Source: Tritrichomonas musculus (lineage: Eukaryota; Parabasalia; Tritrichomonadida; Tritrichomonadidae). From it: a stretch of DNA of 27,160 bases. The stretch covers positions 1-27,160 of the forward strand of contig JAPFFF010000305.1 of assembly GCA_039105265.1 (NCBI GenBank), read 5' to 3'. The position numbers were made by a program, and so were the translations under genes. The notes below the pieces were generated by a model. It had not been told where the DNA came from and did not search any database. It saw only the letters and a list, made by a program, of their open reading frames with translations. This document shows positions 9,181-22,570 of this stretch, piece by piece (position 1 is the stretch's first letter; the number at the start of each line of letters is the position of its first letter).

Positions 9181-9642
9181 TCAAACTCCACCTTTCAATC
9201 TGAGGACTAAGTGTATCGTGGAGTCTTTTTGGATGGAATAGTCATCAAGTGTGTTTCCATCTTCTAATTGCTTGCCTGCAAAGATCAATCTTTGTTGATC
9301 AGCTGGAATTCCTTCTTTGTCGTAGATTTTTGCTTTGACATCTTCGATCTTGTCTGTTTTTTCAACGTCAACTGTCATGTGTTTTCCGCTTATTGTTTTG
9401 ACGAAGATTTGCATACCACCTCTCAATCTGAGAATCAAGTTCAATGTGGAGTCTTTTTGGATGGAGTAGTCGTCAAGGGTGTTTCCATCTTCTAATTGTT
9501 TTCCAGCAAAAATTAATCTTTGTTCGTGTGTTGGAATTCCTTCTTTGTCATGGATCTTTGCTTTGATGTCTTCGATTCTGTCTGTTTTTTCGCATTCAAT
9601 GGCAACTGTTCTGCCAGATAAGTTTTTAACAAATATTTGCAT
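9181..9642 (-). CDS. Diubiquitin precursor, copy 9
   Basis: Intact, same protein as copy 1. TCATT is at 9651-9655 and AATAAA at 9158-9163. Confidence 0.96.
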   Translation of the reverse strand: MQIFVKNLSGRTVAIECEKTDRIEDIKAKIHDKEGIPTHEQRLIFAGKQLEDGNTLDDYSIQKDSTLNLILRLRGGMQIFVKTISGKHMTVDVEKTDKIEDVKAKIYDKEGIPADQQRLIFAGKQLEDGNTLDDYSIQKDSTIHLVLRLKGGV

Positions 9643-10191
9643 TATTAAAAAATGATATGATGTTTCTCTCCTGTAATTCTTGTTTGTTTAATTTTCAATG
9701 GTGGCATTTAATTTTGTATTGCTCTGAAAAATTTTCAATACATATAAAATAAAAAAAATTTTTTAAAACTTTTTCAATATAATTTTTCTGTTTGTTGTTC
9801 TTAAAAAAATTTTTTATACTCAATTATATAAACTCTGAAAATTAAAATTTTACTCGACTTACTTATAAGCTAAAATTTTAAGCTAATAACTATCCATATC
9901 TGATGCTAATAGCAAATAACTAGTAAAGTGTTCTTTGCTTTTTGATATATTATTTTGTTTTAAAAAATATGCTCTCAATTTATTTCAAAAAGTTTTTCAG
10001 TGATTTTTTTTATTTTGAGGTGTCATAATGATTTCAAAAGTGCATGATCGTACACTTTGTTTTTTTTTTTTTTTTTTACGATTTATTTCAATTCTTACTT
10101 ATCACAAATATTACTTTATATAATAATAAATTTTTCCTTATGCTTTTTTTTTTTTTTTTTTTTCATGATAACAATTAAATTTTTTTTTTCT

Positions 10192-10224
<33 letters not shown>

Positions 10225-10295
10225 TTACAAATAAATAAATAAATTAGTTAGAATTTTAAATTACATACATGGTTTATTTATGTCCTTGGTGTCTT
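9643..10295. other. Spacer, standard type (T18/T20/(AAT)9)
   Basis: 653 bp, no gene. Confidence 0.85.
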
Positions 10296-10757
10296 TCAAA
10301 CTCCACCTTTCAATCTGAGGACTAAGTGTATCGTGGAGTCTTTTTGGATGGAATAGTCATCAAGTGTGTTTCCATCTTCTAATTGCTTGCCTGCAAAGAT
10401 CAATCTTTGTTGATCAGCTGGAATTCCTTCTTTGTCGTAGATTTTTGCTTTGACATCTTCGATCTTGTCTGTTTTTTCAACGTCAACTGTCATGTGTTTT
10501 CCGCTTATTGTTTTGACGAAGATTTGCATACCACCTCTCAATCTGAGAATCAAGTTCAATGTGGAGTCTTTTTGGATGGAGTAGTCGTCAAGGGTGTTTC
10601 CATCTTCTAATTGTTTTCCAGCAAAAATTAATCTTTGTTCGTGTGTTGGAATTCCTTCTTTGTCATGGATCTTTGCTTTGATGTCTTCGATTCTGTCTGT
10701 TTTTTCGCATTCAATGGCAACTGTTCTGCCAGATAAGTTTTTAACAAATATTTGCAT
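10296..10757 (-). CDS. Diubiquitin precursor, copy 10
   Basis: Intact, same protein as copy 1. TCATT is at 10766-10770 and AATAAA at 10273-10278. Confidence 0.96.
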   Translation of the reverse strand: MQIFVKNLSGRTVAIECEKTDRIEDIKAKIHDKEGIPTHEQRLIFAGKQLEDGNTLDDYSIQKDSTLNLILRLRGGMQIFVKTISGKHMTVDVEKTDKIEDVKAKIYDKEGIPADQQRLIFAGKQLEDGNTLDDYSIQKDSTIHLVLRLKGGV

Positions 10758-11306
10758 TATTAAAAAATGATATGATGTTTCTCTCCTGTAATTCTTGTTT
10801 GTTTAATTTTCAATGGTGGCATTTAATTTTGTATTGCTCTGAAAAATTTTCAATACATATAAAATAAAAAAAATTTTTTAAAACTTTTTCAATATAATTT
10901 TTCTGTTTGTTGTTCTTAAAAAAATTTTTTATACTCAATTATATAAACTCTGAAAATTAAAATTTTACTCGACTTACTTATAAGCTAAAATTTTAAGCTA
11001 ATAACTATCCATATCTGATGCTAATAGCAAATAACTAGTAAAGTGTTCTTTGCTTTTTGATATATTATTTTGTTTTAAAAAATATGCTCTCAATTTATTT
11101 CAAAAAGTTTTTCAGTGATTTTTTTTATTTTGAGGTGTCATAATGATTTCAAAAGTGCATGATCGTACACTTTGTTTTTTTTTTTTTTTTTTACGATTTA
11201 TTTCAATTCTTACTTATCACAAATATTACTTTATATAATAATAAATTTTTCCTTATGCTTTTTTTTTTTTTTTTTTTTCATGATAACAATTAAATTTTTT
11301 TTTTCT

Positions 11307-11339
<33 letters not shown>

Positions 11340-11410
11340 TTACAAATAAATAAATAAATTAGTTAGAATTTTAAATTACATACATGGTTTATTTATGTCC
11401 TTGGTGTCTT
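10758..11410. other. Spacer, standard type (T18/T20/(AAT)9)
   Basis: 653 bp, no gene. Confidence 0.85.
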
Positions 11411-11872
11411 TCAAACTCCACCTTTCAATCTGAGGACTAAGTGTATCGTGGAGTCTTTTTGGATGGAATAGTCATCAAGTGTGTTTCCATCTTCTAATTG
11501 CTTGCCTGCAAAGATCAATCTTTGTTGATCAGCTGGAATTCCTTCTTTGTCGTAGATTTTTGCTTTGACATCTTCGATCTTGTCTGTTTTTTCAACGTCA
11601 ACTGTCATGTGTTTTCCGCTTATTGTTTTGACGAAGATTTGCATACCACCTCTCAATCTGAGAATCAAGTTCAATGTGGAGTCTTTTTGGATGGAGTAGT
11701 CGTCAAGGGTGTTTCCATCTTCTAATTGTTTTCCAGCAAAAATTAATCTTTGTTCGTGTGTTGGAATTCCTTCTTTGTCATGGATCTTTGCTTTGATGTC
11801 TTCGATTCTGTCTGTTTTTTCGCATTCAATGGCAACTGTTCTGCCAGATAAGTTTTTAACAAATATTTGCAT
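11411..11872 (-). CDS. Diubiquitin precursor, copy 11
   Basis: Intact, same protein as copy 1. TCATT is at 11881-11885 and AATAAA at 11388-11393. Confidence 0.96.
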   Translation of the reverse strand: MQIFVKNLSGRTVAIECEKTDRIEDIKAKIHDKEGIPTHEQRLIFAGKQLEDGNTLDDYSIQKDSTLNLILRLRGGMQIFVKTISGKHMTVDVEKTDKIEDVKAKIYDKEGIPADQQRLIFAGKQLEDGNTLDDYSIQKDSTIHLVLRLKGGV

Positions 11873-12422
11873 TATTAAAAAATGATATGATGTTTCTCTC
11901 CTGTAATTCTTGTTTGTTTAATTTTCAATGGTGGCATTTAATTTTGTATTGCTCTGAAAAATTTTCAATACATATAAAATAAAAAAAATTTTTTAAAACT
12001 TTTTCAATATAATTTTTCTGTTTGTTGTTCTTAAAAAAATTTTTTATACTCAATTATATAAACTCTGAAAATTAAAATTTTACTCGACTTACTTATAAGC
12101 TAAAATTTTAAGCTAATAACTATCCATATCTGATGCTAATAGCAAATAACTAGTAAAGTGTTCTTTGCTTTTTGATATATTATTTTGTTTTAAAAAATAT
12201 GCTCTCAATTTATTTCAAAAAGTTTTTCAGTGATTTTTTTTATTTTGAGGTGTCATAATGATTTCAAAAGTGCATGATCGTACACTTTGTTTTTTTTTTT
12301 TTTTTTTTACGATTTATTTCAATTCTTACTTATCACAAATATTACTTTATATAATAATAAATTTTTCCTTATGCTTTTTTTTTTTTTTTTTTTTCATGAT
12401 AACAATTAAATTTTTTTTTTCT

Positions 12423-12455
<33 letters not shown>

Positions 12456-12526
12456 TTACAAATAAATAAATAAATTAGTTAGAATTTTAAATTACATACA
12501 TGGTTTATTTATGTCCTTGGTGTCTT
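11873..12526. other. Spacer, T19/T20/(AAT)9
   Basis: 654 bp; isolated T19 spacer. Confidence 0.85.
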
Positions 12527-12988
12527 TCAAACTCCACCTTTCAATCTGAGGACTAAGTGTATCGTGGAGTCTTTTTGGATGGAATAGTCATCAAGTGTGT
12601 TTCCATCTTCTAATTGCTTGCCTGCAAAGATCAATCTTTGTTGATCAGCTGGAATTCCTTCTTTGTCGTAGATTTTTGCTTTGACATCTTCGATCTTGTC
12701 TGTTTTTTCAACGTCAACTGTCATGTGTTTTCCGCTTATTGTTTTGACGAAGATTTGCATACCACCTCTCAATCTGAGAATCAAGTTCAATGTGGAGTCT
12801 TTTTGGATGGAGTAGTCGTCAAGGGTGTTTCCATCTTCTAATTGTTTTCCAGCAAAAATTAATCTTTGTTCGTGTGTTGGAATTCCTTCTTTGTCATGGA
12901 TCTTTGCTTTGATGTCTTCGATTCTGTCTGTTTTTTCGCATTCAATGGCAACTGTTCTGCCAGATAAGTTTTTAACAAATATTTGCAT
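12527..12988 (-). CDS. Diubiquitin precursor, copy 12
   Basis: Intact, same protein as copy 1. TCATT is at 12997-13001 and AATAAA at 12504-12509. Confidence 0.96.
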   Translation of the reverse strand: MQIFVKNLSGRTVAIECEKTDRIEDIKAKIHDKEGIPTHEQRLIFAGKQLEDGNTLDDYSIQKDSTLNLILRLRGGMQIFVKTISGKHMTVDVEKTDKIEDVKAKIYDKEGIPADQQRLIFAGKQLEDGNTLDDYSIQKDSTIHLVLRLKGGV

Positions 12989-13537
12989 TATTAAAAAATG
13001 ATATGATGTTTCTCTCCTGTAATTCTTGTTTGTTTAATTTTCAATGGTGGCATTTAATTTTGTATTGCTCTGAAAAATTTTCAATACATATAAAATAAAA
13101 AAAATTTTTTAAAACTTTTTCAATATAATTTTTCTGTTTGTTGTTCTTAAAAAAATTTTTTATACTCAATTATATAAACTCTGAAAATTAAAATTTTACT
13201 CGACTTACTTATAAGCTAAAATTTTAAGCTAATAACTATCCATATCTGATGCTAATAGCAAATAACTAGTAAAGTGTTCTTTGCTTTTTGATATATTATT
13301 TTGTTTTAAAAAATATGCTCTCAATTTATTTCAAAAAGTTTTTCAGTGATTTTTTTTATTTTGAGGTGTCATAATGATTTCAAAAGTGCATGATCGTACA
13401 CTTTGTTTTTTTTTTTTTTTTTTACGATTTATTTCAATTCTTACTTATCACAAATATTACTTTATATAATAATAAATTTTTCCTTATGCTTTTTTTTTTT
13501 TTTTTTTTTCATGATAACAATTAAATTTTTTTTTTCT

Positions 13538-13570
<33 letters not shown>

Positions 13571-13641
13571 TTACAAATAAATAAATAAATTAGTTAGAAT
13601 TTTAAATTACATACATGGTTTATTTATGTCCTTGGTGTCTT
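12989..13641. other. Spacer, standard type (T18/T20/(AAT)9)
   Basis: 653 bp; first of four consecutive T18 spacers. Confidence 0.85.
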
Positions 13642-14103
13642 TCAAACTCCACCTTTCAATCTGAGGACTAAGTGTATCGTGGAGTCTTTTTGGATGGAAT
13701 AGTCATCAAGTGTGTTTCCATCTTCTAATTGCTTGCCTGCAAAGATCAATCTTTGTTGATCAGCTGGAATTCCTTCTTTGTCGTAGATTTTTGCTTTGAC
13801 ATCTTCGATCTTGTCTGTTTTTTCAACGTCAACTGTCATGTGTTTTCCGCTTATTGTTTTGACGAAGATTTGCATACCACCTCTCAATCTGAGAATCAAG
13901 TTCAATGTGGAGTCTTTTTGGATGGAGTAGTCGTCAAGGGTGTTTCCATCTTCTAATTGTTTTCCAGCAAAAATTAATCTTTGTTCGTGTGTTGGAATTC
14001 CTTCTTTGTCATGGATCTTTGCTTTGATGTCTTCGATTCTGTCTGTTTTTTCGCATTCAATGGCAACTGTTCTGCCAGATAAGTTTTTAACAAATATTTG
14101 CAT
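13642..14103 (-). CDS. Diubiquitin precursor, copy 13
   Basis: Intact, same protein as copy 1. TCATT is at 14112-14116 and AATAAA at 13619-13624. Confidence 0.96.
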   Translation of the reverse strand: MQIFVKNLSGRTVAIECEKTDRIEDIKAKIHDKEGIPTHEQRLIFAGKQLEDGNTLDDYSIQKDSTLNLILRLRGGMQIFVKTISGKHMTVDVEKTDKIEDVKAKIYDKEGIPADQQRLIFAGKQLEDGNTLDDYSIQKDSTIHLVLRLKGGV

Positions 14104-14652
14104 TATTAAAAAATGATATGATGTTTCTCTCCTGTAATTCTTGTTTGTTTAATTTTCAATGGTGGCATTTAATTTTGTATTGCTCTGAAAAATTTTCAAT
14201 ACATATAAAATAAAAAAAATTTTTTAAAACTTTTTCAATATAATTTTTCTGTTTGTTGTTCTTAAAAAAATTTTTTATACTCAATTATATAAACTCTGAA
14301 AATTAAAATTTTACTCGACTTACTTATAAGCTAAAATTTTAAGCTAATAACTATCCATATCTGATGCTAATAGCAAATAACTAGTAAAGTGTTCTTTGCT
14401 TTTTGATATATTATTTTGTTTTAAAAAATATGCTCTCAATTTATTTCAAAAAGTTTTTCAGTGATTTTTTTTATTTTGAGGTGTCATAATGATTTCAAAA
14501 GTGCATGATCGTACACTTTGTTTTTTTTTTTTTTTTTTACGATTTATTTCAATTCTTACTTATCACAAATATTACTTTATATAATAATAAATTTTTCCTT
14601 ATGCTTTTTTTTTTTTTTTTTTTTCATGATAACAATTAAATTTTTTTTTTCT

Positions 14653-14685
<33 letters not shown>

Positions 14686-14756
14686 TTACAAATAAATAAA
14701 TAAATTAGTTAGAATTTTAAATTACATACATGGTTTATTTATGTCCTTGGTGTCTT
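14104..14756. other. Spacer, standard type (T18/T20/(AAT)9)
   Basis: 653 bp, no gene. Confidence 0.85.
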
Positions 14757-15218
14757 TCAAACTCCACCTTTCAATCTGAGGACTAAGTGTATCGTGGAGT
14801 CTTTTTGGATGGAATAGTCATCAAGTGTGTTTCCATCTTCTAATTGCTTGCCTGCAAAGATCAATCTTTGTTGATCAGCTGGAATTCCTTCTTTGTCGTA
14901 GATTTTTGCTTTGACATCTTCGATCTTGTCTGTTTTTTCAACGTCAACTGTCATGTGTTTTCCGCTTATTGTTTTGACGAAGATTTGCATACCACCTCTC
15001 AATCTGAGAATCAAGTTCAATGTGGAGTCTTTTTGGATGGAGTAGTCGTCAAGGGTGTTTCCATCTTCTAATTGTTTTCCAGCAAAAATTAATCTTTGTT
15101 CGTGTGTTGGAATTCCTTCTTTGTCATGGATCTTTGCTTTGATGTCTTCGATTCTGTCTGTTTTTTCGCATTCAATGGCAACTGTTCTGCCAGATAAGTT
15201 TTTAACAAATATTTGCAT
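14757..15218 (-). CDS. Diubiquitin precursor, copy 14
   Basis: Intact, same protein as copy 1. TCATT is at 15227-15231 and AATAAA at 14734-14739. Confidence 0.96.
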   Translation of the reverse strand: MQIFVKNLSGRTVAIECEKTDRIEDIKAKIHDKEGIPTHEQRLIFAGKQLEDGNTLDDYSIQKDSTLNLILRLRGGMQIFVKTISGKHMTVDVEKTDKIEDVKAKIYDKEGIPADQQRLIFAGKQLEDGNTLDDYSIQKDSTIHLVLRLKGGV

Positions 15219-15767
15219 TATTAAAAAATGATATGATGTTTCTCTCCTGTAATTCTTGTTTGTTTAATTTTCAATGGTGGCATTTAATTTTGTATTGCTC
15301 TGAAAAATTTTCAATACATATAAAATAAAAAAAATTTTTTAAAACTTTTTCAATATAATTTTTCTGTTTGTTGTTCTTAAAAAAATTTTTTATACTCAAT
15401 TATATAAACTCTGAAAATTAAAATTTTACTCGACTTACTTATAAGCTAAAATTTTAAGCTAATAACTATCCATATCTGATGCTAATAGCAAATAACTAGT
15501 AAAGTGTTCTTTGCTTTTTGATATATTATTTTGTTTTAAAAAATATGCTCTCAATTTATTTCAAAAAGTTTTTCAGTGATTTTTTTTATTTTGAGGTGTC
15601 ATAATGATTTCAAAAGTGCATGATCGTACACTTTGTTTTTTTTTTTTTTTTTTACGATTTATTTCAATTCTTACTTATCACAAATATTACTTTATATAAT
15701 AATAAATTTTTCCTTATGCTTTTTTTTTTTTTTTTTTTTCATGATAACAATTAAATTTTTTTTTTCT

Positions 15768-15800
<33 letters not shown>

Positions 15801-15871
15801 TTACAAATAAATAAATAAATTAGTTAGAATTTTAAATTACATACATGGTTTATTTATGTCCTTGGTGTCTT
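15219..15871. other. Spacer, standard type (T18/T20/(AAT)9)
   Basis: 653 bp, no gene. Confidence 0.85.
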
Positions 15872-16333
15872 TCAAACTCCACCTTTCAATCTGAGGACTA
15901 AGTGTATCGTGGAGTCTTTTTGGATGGAATAGTCATCAAGTGTGTTTCCATCTTCTAATTGCTTGCCTGCAAAGATCAATCTTTGTTGATCAGCTGGAAT
16001 TCCTTCTTTGTCGTAGATTTTTGCTTTGACATCTTCGATCTTGTCTGTTTTTTCAACGTCAACTGTCATGTGTTTTCCGCTTATTGTTTTGACGAAGATT
16101 TGCATACCACCTCTCAATCTGAGAATCAAGTTCAATGTGGAGTCTTTTTGGATGGAGTAGTCGTCAAGGGTGTTTCCATCTTCTAATTGTTTTCCAGCAA
16201 AAATTAATCTTTGTTCGTGTGTTGGAATTCCTTCTTTGTCATGGATCTTTGCTTTGATGTCTTCGATTCTGTCTGTTTTTTCGCATTCAATGGCAACTGT
16301 TCTGCCAGATAAGTTTTTAACAAATATTTGCAT
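15872..16333 (-). CDS. Diubiquitin precursor, copy 15
   Basis: Intact, same protein as copy 1. TCATT is at 16342-16346 and AATAAA at 15849-15854. Confidence 0.96.
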   Translation of the reverse strand: MQIFVKNLSGRTVAIECEKTDRIEDIKAKIHDKEGIPTHEQRLIFAGKQLEDGNTLDDYSIQKDSTLNLILRLRGGMQIFVKTISGKHMTVDVEKTDKIEDVKAKIYDKEGIPADQQRLIFAGKQLEDGNTLDDYSIQKDSTIHLVLRLKGGV

Positions 16334-16882
16334 TATTAAAAAATGATATGATGTTTCTCTCCTGTAATTCTTGTTTGTTTAATTTTCAATGGTGGCATTT
16401 AATTTTGTATTGCTCTGAAAAATTTTCAATACATATAAAATAAAAAAAATTTTTTAAAACTTTTTCAATATAATTTTTCTGTTTGTTGTTCTTAAAAAAA
16501 TTTTTTATACTCAATTATATAAACTCTGAAAATTAAAATTTTACTCGACTTACTTATAAGCTAAAATTTTAAGCTAATAACTATCCATATCTGATGCTAA
16601 TAGCAAATAACTAGTAAAGTGTTCTTTGCTTTTTGATATATTATTTTGTTTTAAAAAATATGCTCTCAATTTATTTCAAAAAGTTTTTCAGTGATTTTTT
16701 TTATTTTGAGGTGTCATAATGATTTCAAAAGTGCATGATCGTACACTTTGTTTTTTTTTTTTTTTTTTACGATTTATTTCAATTCTTACTTATCACAAAT
16801 ATTACTTTATATAATAATAAATTTTTCCTTATGCTTTTTTTTTTTTTTTTTTTTCATGATAACAATTAAATTTTTTTTTTCT

Positions 16883-16915
<33 letters not shown>

Positions 16916-16986
16916 TTACAAATAAATAAATAAATTAGTTAGAATTTTAAATTACATACATGGTTTATTTATGTCCTTGGTGTCTT
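16334..16986. other. Spacer, standard type (T18/T20/(AAT)9)
   Basis: 653 bp; last T18 spacer of the window. Confidence 0.85.
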
Positions 16987-17448
16987 TCAAACTCCACCTT
17001 TCAATCTGAGGACTAAGTGTATCGTGGAGTCTTTTTGGATGGAATAGTCATCAAGTGTGTTTCCATCTTCTAATTGCTTGCCTGCAAAGATCAATCTTTG
17101 TTGATCAGCTGGAATTCCTTCTTTGTCGTAGATTTTTGCTTTGACATCTTCGATCTTGTCTGTTTTTTCAACGTCAACTGTCATGTGTTTTCCGCTTATT
17201 GTTTTGACGAAGATTTGCATACCACCTCTCAATCTGAGAATCAAGTTCAATGTGGAGTCTTTTTGGATGGAGTAGTCGTCAAGGGTGTTTCCATCTTCTA
17301 ATTGTTTTCCAGCAAAAATTAATCTTTGTTCGTGTGTTGGAATTCCTTCTTTGTCATGGATCTTTGCTTTGATGTCTTCGATTCTGTCTGTTTTTTCGCA
17401 TTCAATGGCAACTGTTCTGCCAGATAAGTTTTTAACAAATATTTGCAT
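16987..17448 (-). CDS. Diubiquitin precursor, copy 16
   Basis: Intact, same protein as copy 1. TCATT is at 17457-17461 and AATAAA at 16964-16969. Confidence 0.96.
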   Translation of the reverse strand: MQIFVKNLSGRTVAIECEKTDRIEDIKAKIHDKEGIPTHEQRLIFAGKQLEDGNTLDDYSIQKDSTLNLILRLRGGMQIFVKTISGKHMTVDVEKTDKIEDVKAKIYDKEGIPADQQRLIFAGKQLEDGNTLDDYSIQKDSTIHLVLRLKGGV

Positions 17449-17998
17449 TATTAAAAAATGATATGATGTTTCTCTCCTGTAATTCTTGTTTGTTTAATTT
17501 TCAATGGTGGCATTTAATTTTGTATTGCTCTGAAAAATTTTCAATACATATAAAATAAAAAAAATTTTTTAAAACTTTTTCAATATAATTTTTCTGTTTG
17601 TTGTTCTTAAAAAAATTTTTTATACTCAATTATATAAACTCTGAAAATTAAAATTTTACTCGACTTACTTATAAGCTAAAATTTTAAGCTAATAACTATC
17701 CATATCTGATGCTAATAGCAAATAACTAGTAAAGTGTTCTTTGCTTTTTGATATATTATTTTGTTTTAAAAAATATGCTCTCAATTTATTTCAAAAAGTT
17801 TTTCAGTGATTTTTTTTATTTTGAGGTGTCATAATGATTTCAAAAGTGCATGATCGTACACTTTGTTTTTTTTTTTTTTTTTTTACGATTTATTTCAATT
17901 CTTACTTATCACAAATATTACTTTATATAATAATAAATTTTTCCTTATGCTTTTTTTTTTTTTTTTTTTTCATGATAACAATTAAATTTTTTTTTTCT

Positions 17999-18031
<33 letters not shown>

Positions 18032-18102
18032 TTACAAATAAATAAATAAATTAGTTAGAATTTTAAATTACATACATGGTTTATTTATGTCCTTGGTGTC
18101 TT
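17449..18102. other. Spacer, T19/T20/(AAT)9
   Basis: 654 bp, no gene. Confidence 0.85.
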
Positions 18103-18564
18103 TCAAACTCCACCTTTCAATCTGAGGACTAAGTGTATCGTGGAGTCTTTTTGGATGGAATAGTCATCAAGTGTGTTTCCATCTTCTAATTGCTTGCCTG
18201 CAAAGATCAATCTTTGTTGATCAGCTGGAATTCCTTCTTTGTCGTAGATTTTTGCTTTGACATCTTCGATCTTGTCTGTTTTTTCAACGTCAACTGTCAT
18301 GTGTTTTCCGCTTATTGTTTTGACGAAGATTTGCATACCACCTCTCAATCTGAGAATCAAGTTCAATGTGGAGTCTTTTTGGATGGAGTAGTCGTCAAGG
18401 GTGTTTCCATCTTCTAATTGTTTTCCAGCAAAAATTAATCTTTGTTCGTGTGTTGGAATTCCTTCTTTGTCATGGATCTTTGCTTTGATGTCTTCGATTC
18501 TGTCTGTTTTTTCGCATTCAATGGCAACTGTTCTGCCAGATAAGTTTTTAACAAATATTTGCAT
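18103..18564 (-). CDS. Diubiquitin precursor, copy 17
   Basis: Intact, same protein as copy 1. TCATT is at 18573-18577 and AATAAA at 18080-18085. Confidence 0.96.
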   Translation of the reverse strand: MQIFVKNLSGRTVAIECEKTDRIEDIKAKIHDKEGIPTHEQRLIFAGKQLEDGNTLDDYSIQKDSTLNLILRLRGGMQIFVKTISGKHMTVDVEKTDKIEDVKAKIYDKEGIPADQQRLIFAGKQLEDGNTLDDYSIQKDSTIHLVLRLKGGV

Positions 18565-19114
18565 TATTAAAAAATGATATGATGTTTCTCTCCTGTAATT
18601 CTTGTTTGTTTAATTTTCAATGGTGGCATTTAATTTTGTATTGCTCTGAAAAATTTTCAATACATATAAAATAAAAAAAATTTTTTAAAACTTTTTCAAT
18701 ATAATTTTTCTGTTTGTTGTTCTTAAAAAAATTTTTTATACTCAATTATATAAACTCTGAAAATTAAAATTTTACTCGACTTACTTATAAGCTAAAATTT
18801 TAAGCTAATAACTATCCATATCTGATGCTAATAGCAAATAACTAGTAAAGTGTTCTTTGCTTTTTGATATATTATTTTGTTTTAAAAAATATGCTCTCAA
18901 TTTATTTCAAAAAGTTTTTCAGTGATTTTTTTTATTTTGAGGTGTCATAATGATTTCAAAAGTGCATGATCGTACACTTTGTTTTTTTTTTTTTTTTTTT
19001 ACGATTTATTTCAATTCTTACTTATCACAAATATTACTTTATATAATAATAAATTTTTCCTTATGCTTTTTTTTTTTTTTTTTTTTCATGATAACAATTA
19101 AATTTTTTTTTTCT

Positions 19115-19147
<33 letters not shown>

Positions 19148-19218
19148 TTACAAATAAATAAATAAATTAGTTAGAATTTTAAATTACATACATGGTTTAT
19201 TTATGTCCTTGGTGTCTT
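18565..19218. other. Spacer, T19/T20/(AAT)9
   Basis: 654 bp, no gene. Confidence 0.85.
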
Positions 19219-19680
19219 TCAAACTCCACCTTTCAATCTGAGGACTAAGTGTATCGTGGAGTCTTTTTGGATGGAATAGTCATCAAGTGTGTTTCCATCT
19301 TCTAATTGCTTGCCTGCAAAGATCAATCTTTGTTGATCAGCTGGAATTCCTTCTTTGTCGTAGATTTTTGCTTTGACATCTTCGATCTTGTCTGTTTTTT
19401 CAACGTCAACTGTCATGTGTTTTCCGCTTATTGTTTTGACGAAGATTTGCATACCACCTCTCAATCTGAGAATCAAGTTCAATGTGGAGTCTTTTTGGAT
19501 GGAGTAGTCGTCAAGGGTGTTTCCATCTTCTAATTGTTTTCCAGCAAAAATTAATCTTTGTTCGTGTGTTGGAATTCCTTCTTTGTCATGGATCTTTGCT
19601 TTGATGTCTTCGATTCTGTCTGTTTTTTCGCATTCAATGGCAACTGTTCTGCCAGATAAGTTTTTAACAAATATTTGCAT
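19219..19680 (-). CDS. Diubiquitin precursor, copy 18
   Basis: Intact, same protein as copy 1. TCATT is at 19689-19693 and AATAAA at 19196-19201. Confidence 0.96.
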   Translation of the reverse strand: MQIFVKNLSGRTVAIECEKTDRIEDIKAKIHDKEGIPTHEQRLIFAGKQLEDGNTLDDYSIQKDSTLNLILRLRGGMQIFVKTISGKHMTVDVEKTDKIEDVKAKIYDKEGIPADQQRLIFAGKQLEDGNTLDDYSIQKDSTIHLVLRLKGGV

Positions 19681-20231
19681 TATTAAAAAATGATATGATG
19701 TTTCTCTCCTGTAATTCTTGTTTGTTTAATTTTCAATGGTGGCATTTAATTTTGTATTGCTCTGAAAAATTTTCAATACATATAAAATAAAAAAAATTTT
19801 TTAAAACTTTTTCAATATAATTTTTCTGTTTGTTGTTCTTAAAAAAATTTTTTATACTCAATTATATAAACTCTGAAAATTAAAATTTTACTCGACTTAC
19901 TTATAAGCTAAAATTTTAAGCTAATAACTATCCATATCTGATGCTAATAGCAAATAACTAGTAAAGTGTTCTTTGCTTTTTGATATATTATTTTGTTTTA
20001 AAAAATATGCTCTCAATTTATTTCAAAAAGTTTTTCAGTGATTTTTTTTATTTTGAGGTGTCATAATGATTTCAAAAGTGCATGATCGTACACTTTGTTT
20101 TTTTTTTTTTTTTTTTTACGATTTATTTCAATTCTTACTTATCACAAATATTACTTTATATAATAATAAATTTTTCCTTATGCTTTTTTTTTTTTTTTTT
20201 TTTCATGATAACAATTAAATTTTTTTTTTCT

Positions 20232-20264
<33 letters not shown>

Positions 20265-20335
20265 TTACAAATAAATAAATAAATTAGTTAGAATTTTAAA
20301 TTACATACATGGTTTATTTATGTCCTTGGTGTCTT
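19681..20335. other. Spacer, T20/T20/(AAT)9
   Basis: 655 bp; the only spacer with 20 T in the first run and otherwise standard tracts, giving a 1117-bp period. Confidence 0.85.
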
Positions 20336-20797
20336 TCAAACTCCACCTTTCAATCTGAGGACTAAGTGTATCGTGGAGTCTTTTTGGATGGAATAGTCAT
20401 CAAGTGTGTTTCCATCTTCTAATTGCTTGCCTGCAAAGATCAATCTTTGTTGATCAGCTGGAATTCCTTCTTTGTCGTAGATTTTTGCTTTGACATCTTC
20501 GATCTTGTCTGTTTTTTCAACGTCAACTGTCATGTGTTTTCCGCTTATTGTTTTGACGAAGATTTGCATACCACCTCTCAATCTGAGAATCAAGTTCAAT
20601 GTGGAGTCTTTTTGGATGGAGTAGTCGTCAAGGGTGTTTCCATCTTCTAATTGTTTTCCAGCAAAAATTAATCTTTGTTCGTGTGTTGGAATTCCTTCTT
20701 TGTCATGGATCTTTGCTTTGATGTCTTCGATTCTGTCTGTTTTTTCGCATTCAATGGCAACTGTTCTGCCAGATAAGTTTTTAACAAATATTTGCAT
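20336..20797 (-). CDS. Diubiquitin precursor, copy 19
   Basis: Intact, same protein as copy 1. TCATT is at 20806-20810 and AATAAA at 20313-20318. Last copy before the variant unit type appears. Confidence 0.96.
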   Translation of the reverse strand: MQIFVKNLSGRTVAIECEKTDRIEDIKAKIHDKEGIPTHEQRLIFAGKQLEDGNTLDDYSIQKDSTLNLILRLRGGMQIFVKTISGKHMTVDVEKTDKIEDVKAKIYDKEGIPADQQRLIFAGKQLEDGNTLDDYSIQKDSTIHLVLRLKGGV

Positions 20798-21347
20798 TAT
20801 TAAAAAATGATATGATGTTTCTCTCCTGTAATTCTTGTTTGTTTAATTTTCAATGGTGGCATTTAATTTTGTATTGCTCTGAAAAATTTTCAATACATAT
20901 AAAATAAAAAAAATTTTTTAAAACTTTTTCAATATAATTTTTCTGTTTGTTGTTCTTAAAAAAATTTTTTATACTCAATTATATAAACTCTGAAAATTAA
21001 AATTTTACTCGACTTACTTATAAGCTAAAATTTTAAGCTAATAACTATCCATATCTGATGCTAATAGCAAATAACTAGTAAAGTGTTCTTTGCTTTTTGA
21101 TATATTATTTTGTTTTAAAAAATATGCTCTCAATTTATTTCAAAAAGTTTTTCAGTGATTTTTTTTATTTTGAGGTGTCATAATGATTTCAAAAGTGCAT
21201 GATCGTACACTTTGTTTTTTTTTTTTTTTTTTTTACGATTTATTTCAATTCTTACTTATCACAAATATTACTTTATATAATAATAAATTTTTCCTTATGC
21301 TTTTTTTTTTTTTTTTTTTCATGATAACAATTAAATTTTTTTTTTCT

Positions 21348-21383
<36 letters not shown>

Positions 21384-21454
21384 TTACAAATAAATAAATA
21401 AATTAGTTAGAATTTTAAATTACATACATGGTTTATTTATGTCCTTGGTGTCTT
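20798..21454. other. Spacer, variant type (T20/T19/(AAT)10)
   Basis: 657 bp. First appearance of the second unit type: first T run 20, second T run 19, and ten AAT triplets in place of nine. These three changes travel together in later variant units. Confidence 0.88.
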
Positions 21455-21916
21455 TCAAACTCCACCTTTCAATCTGAGGACTAAGTGTATCGTGGAGTCT
21501 TTTTGGATGGAATAGTCATCAAGTGTGTTTCCATCTTCTAATTGCTTGCCTGCAAAGATCAATCTTTGTTGATCAGCTGGAATTCCTTCTTTGTCGTAGA
21601 TTTTTGCTTTGACATCTTCGATCTTGTCTGTTTTTTCAACGTCAACTGTCATGTGTTTTCCGCTTATTGTTTTGACGAAGATTTGCATACCACCTCTCAA
21701 TCTGAGAATCAAGTTCAATGTGGAGTCTTTTTGGATGGAGTAGTCGTCAAGGGTGTTTCCATCTTCTAATTGTTTTCCAGCAAAAATTAATCTTTGTTCG
21801 TGTGTTGGAATTCCTTCTTTGTCATGGATCTTTGCTTTGATGTCTTCGATTCTGTCTGTTTTTTCGCATTCAATGGCAACTGTTCTGCCAGATAAGTTTT
21901 TAACAAATATTTGCAT
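21455..21916 (-). CDS. Diubiquitin precursor, copy 20
   Basis: Intact, same protein as copy 1, although its 3' flank is the variant type, 1119 bp from the previous copy. TCATT is at 21925-21929 and AATAAA at 21432-21437. Confidence 0.96.
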   Translation of the reverse strand: MQIFVKNLSGRTVAIECEKTDRIEDIKAKIHDKEGIPTHEQRLIFAGKQLEDGNTLDDYSIQKDSTLNLILRLRGGMQIFVKTISGKHMTVDVEKTDKIEDVKAKIYDKEGIPADQQRLIFAGKQLEDGNTLDDYSIQKDSTIHLVLRLKGGV

Positions 21917-22466
21917 TATTAAAAAATGATATGATGTTTCTCTCCTGTAATTCTTGTTTGTTTAATTTTCAATGGTGGCATTTAATTTTGTATTGCTCTG
22001 AAAAATTTTCAATACATATAAAATAAAAAAAATTTTTTAAAACTTTTTCAATATAATTTTTCTGTTTGTTGTTCTTAAAAAAATTTTTTATACTCAATTA
22101 TATAAACTCTGAAAATTAAAATTTTACTCGACTTACTTATAAGCTAAAATTTTAAGCTAATAACTATCCATATCTGATGCTAATAGCAAATAACTAGTAA
22201 AGTGTTCTTTGCTTTTTGATATATTATTTTGTTTTAAAAAATATGCTCTCAATTTATTTCAAAAAGTTTTTCAGTGATTTTTTTTATTTTGAGGTGTCAT
22301 AATGATTTCAAAAGTGCATGATCGTACACTTTGTTTTTTTTTTTTTTTTTTTACGATTTATTTCAATTCTTACTTATCACAAATATTACTTTATATAATA
22401 ATAAATTTTTCCTTATGCTTTTTTTTTTTTTTTTTTTTCATGATAACAATTAAATTTTTTTTTTCT

Positions 22467-22499
<33 letters not shown>

Positions 22500-22570
22500 T
22501 TACAAATAAATAAATAAATTAGTTAGAATTTTAAATTACATACATGGTTTATTTATGTCCTTGGTGTCTT
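21917..22570. other. Spacer, T19/T20/(AAT)9
   Basis: 654 bp, standard tract pattern between two variant units. Confidence 0.85.
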
